From Deltaproteobacteria bacterium (GTDB lineage: Bacteria > Myxococcota > Myxococcia > Myxococcales > 40CM-4-68-19): a DNA stretch of 6,559 nucleotides. Position numbers and translations under genes: made by a program. How positions within the stretch are numbered: position 1 is the stretch's first letter; every line of letters starts with the position of its first letter. Positions 5,183-6,559 of the stretch are shown here, one piece after another. Below the pieces are notes generated by a model. It searched no databases, was not told the DNA's origin, and saw nothing but the letters and a program-made list of their open reading frames with translations. The stretch is taken from positions 1 to 6,559 of the forward strand of contig VBKQ01000276.1 of assembly GCA_005879505.1 (NCBI GenBank), given 5' to 3'.

Positions 5183-6559
5183 CTAGTTCGCCTGTGCGCA
5201 ACCGCGCAGCTCGCGGACGAGCTGGCGAGCGCTCTCCAGGGCGGCCGCGTCGCCGTCCATCGTGGCCACCAGCTCCATTCCCGGGGTGAGGCGGTATCGG
5301 CCCTTTCCCTTCGCCACGAGTTGCGCCAGGCGGGCGGGGTCCAGGGCGGCGTCCGGTCCGAGCTGCACGACGAGCCGGCCCGGTCCGCTCTTGAGCCCGC
5401 GCATGCGCAGCGCGCGCAGCTCATTTTTGAGCGACATCACCTCGACGAGAGCGTCAACCTCCGGCGGCGGCTCTCCGCACTGATCGCGCAGCTCGCCCTT
5501 GGCGTCGTACAGCGCTTCCTCCGTGGCCGCCGACGCCAGGCGCTTGTAGAAGAAGAGCCGCTGCTGCACGTCCGGGACGTAGTCCTCCGGGATCAACGCC
5601 GGAATCGGCAGCTCGACGTCCGGCTCGAACTCCTCCCTCCGCTCCTCGCCCTTGAGCTGCGCGACTGCCTCCTCCATCAGCTGCGTGTACAGATCGAAGC
5701 CGACGGAAGCGATGTTGCCGCTCTGGTCCGGACCGAGCAGGTTTCCGGCGCCGCGGATCTCCAGGTCGTGCGAGGCGATCTGGAAACCGGCGCCCAGCTC
5801 CGTGAACTGCTGCAATACGGATAGCCGCTTCTGAGCGTCGCGCGTGATCTTGCGCCGCGCCGGGATGAGCAGGTAGGCGTAGGCCCGCTCCCGGCTCCGG
5901 CCGACGCGGCCGCGGATCTGGTAGAGCTGCGAGAGCCCGAAATGGTCGGCCCGGTCGACCAGGATGGTGTTGGCGGAGGGGATGTCCAACCCGCTCTCGA
6001 TGATCGCGGTGCAGAGCAGCACGTCGTGTTTGCGGTCGATGAACTCCGTCATCACCCTCTCGAGCTTGCCCTCCGGCATCTGGCCGTGCGCGACCGCGAT
6101 CTTCGCCTGCGGGACGAGCTTCGTCAGGTAGTCGAGCACGCCGCCGATGGTCTCGATCCGGTTGTGCAGGAAAAAGACCTGCCCGCCGCGGGCCAGCTCC
6201 CGCTCGATGGCCTCTTTGATCGTCGCGCCGTCGAACTTCGAAACGAAGGTGCGGATGGCGCGCCGATCCACCGGAGGAGTGCCGATGATCGAGAGATCGC
6301 GCACCCCCATCATCGACATGTGCAGCGTCCGTGGGATCGGCGTCGCGGTGAGCGTGAGCACGTCCACCAGCTTGCGCAGCTTCTTCAGTTGCTCCTTGTG
6401 CTTCACGCCGAAGCGCTGCTCCTCGTCGATCACCACCAGCCCGAGGTCCTTGAAGGAGACGTCAGCGGAGAGCAGCCGGTGGGTGCCGATGACCACGTCC
6501 ACCCTTCCCTCGCGGGCGCGCTGCAGGATCTCGCGGACATGCTTCTCGTCGCGCAGCCG
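5183..6559 (-). CDS. mfd: Transcription-repair coupling factor Mfd, C-terminal part (5' truncated)
   Basis: Mfd binds RNA polymerase stalled at DNA damage, uses an ATP-driven motor to push it off, and recruits UvrA/UvrB for excision repair. The last 458 residues are visible, of about 1150 in a full protein. The frame continues past the right edge, and the GTG at 6502 is internal. Visible residues in order: VIGTHRLL (23-30); DEEQRFGV, helicase motif II (45-52); LTATPIPRTL, motif III (70-79); FFLHNRIETI (129-138); AHGQM (157-161); IESGLDIPSANTI (187-199); and QIRGRVGR, motif VI (214-221). The RecG/Mfd translocation (TRG) region follows (252-281, with IRGAGNLLG), then the D7 regulatory domain (from about 312, LPIPALIPEDYVPD). 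Motor motifs after motif I are intact; motif I, the polymerase-binding domain and the UvrB-like N-terminus lie outside the window. It ends at TAG 5185-5183, 63 bp before the first foldase gene on the same strand. Confidence 0.97.
   Translation of the reverse strand, partial: RLRDEKHVREILQRAREGRVDVVIGTHRLLSADVSFKDLGLVVIDEEQRFGVKHKEQLKKLRKLVDVLTLTATPIPRTLHMSMMGVRDLSIIGTPPVDRRAIRTFVSKFDGATIKEAIERELARGGQVFFLHNRIETIGGVLDYLTKLVPQAKIAVAHGQMPEGKLERVMTEFIDRKHDVLLCTAIIESGLDIPSANTILVDRADHFGLSQLYQIRGRVGRSRERAYAYLLIPARRKITRDAQKRLSVLQQFTELGAGFQIASHDLEIRGAGNLLGPDQSGNIASVGFDLYTQLMEEAVAQLKGEERREEFEPDVELPIPALIPEDYVPDVQQRLFFYKRLASAATEEALYDAKGELRDQCGEPPPEVDALVEVMSLKNELRALRMRGLKSGPGRLVVQLGPDAALDPARLAQLVAKGKGRYRLTPGMELVATMDGDAAALESARQLVRELRGCAQAN

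Noticed and set aside
6500..6502. GTG as a start codon for a separate 439-residue helicase
   Set aside because: The frame stays open to the right edge and the residues before it (REILQRAREGR) continue normal Mfd sequence, so this is an internal valine codon.
1..6559. Mobile elements, CRISPR arrays, tRNA or rRNA genes, or a defence or toxin system
   Set aside because: I saw no transposase or integrase motifs, no regular direct repeats with spacers and no cloverleaf tRNA pattern. The genes are housekeeping and envelope functions with uniform composition.

Overview
The window is GC-rich DNA with densely packed genes. The gene content and order (mfd, three SurA/parvulin-type foldases, pdxA, and a tandem LPP20-like lipoprotein) suggest a Gram-negative bacterium of the Myxococcota or another 'deltaproteobacterial' lineage. 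The taxonomic guess is an inference from base composition, the several predicted lipoproteins and the synteny. No rRNA or other marker is present to prove it.

Layout. On the plus strand at the left edge are the last 30 codons of a truncated gene, a spacer of about 100 bp holding a strong 11-bp stem-loop, and a complete gene (194..1153) for a secreted, probably lipid-anchored protein made of two tandem LPP20-like modules. Everything to its right is on the minus strand. Read in the direction of transcription (right to left) it is: the 3' part of mfd (transcription-repair coupling factor), three consecutive exported SurA/PpiC-type peptidyl-prolyl isomerase/chaperone genes, and pdxA (4-hydroxythreonine-4-phosphate dehydrogenase). 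The minus-strand genes lie 63, 61 and 3 bp apart, then overlap by 1 bp, so they look like one transcription unit. The two blocks converge with no spacer: the stop codons of the lipoprotein gene and of pdxA abut to form the palindrome TGATCA.

Function. The three foldases (two predicted lipoproteins and one soluble periplasmic protein) probably guide outer-membrane or secreted proteins through the periplasm. The foldase nearest pdxA recalls the surA-pdxA neighbourhood of enterobacteria. mfd (DNA repair coupled to transcription) and pdxA (vitamin B6 synthesis) are housekeeping genes with no obvious functional tie to them.

I see no mobile element, CRISPR array, tRNA, toxin-antitoxin pair or defence system. 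This is mostly ordinary core-genome sequence. The points most worth a second look are the tandem LPP20-like protein with a possible paralogue upstream, and the three adjacent parvulins, each of which appears to lack a different one of the two conserved histidines of the parvulin active site.
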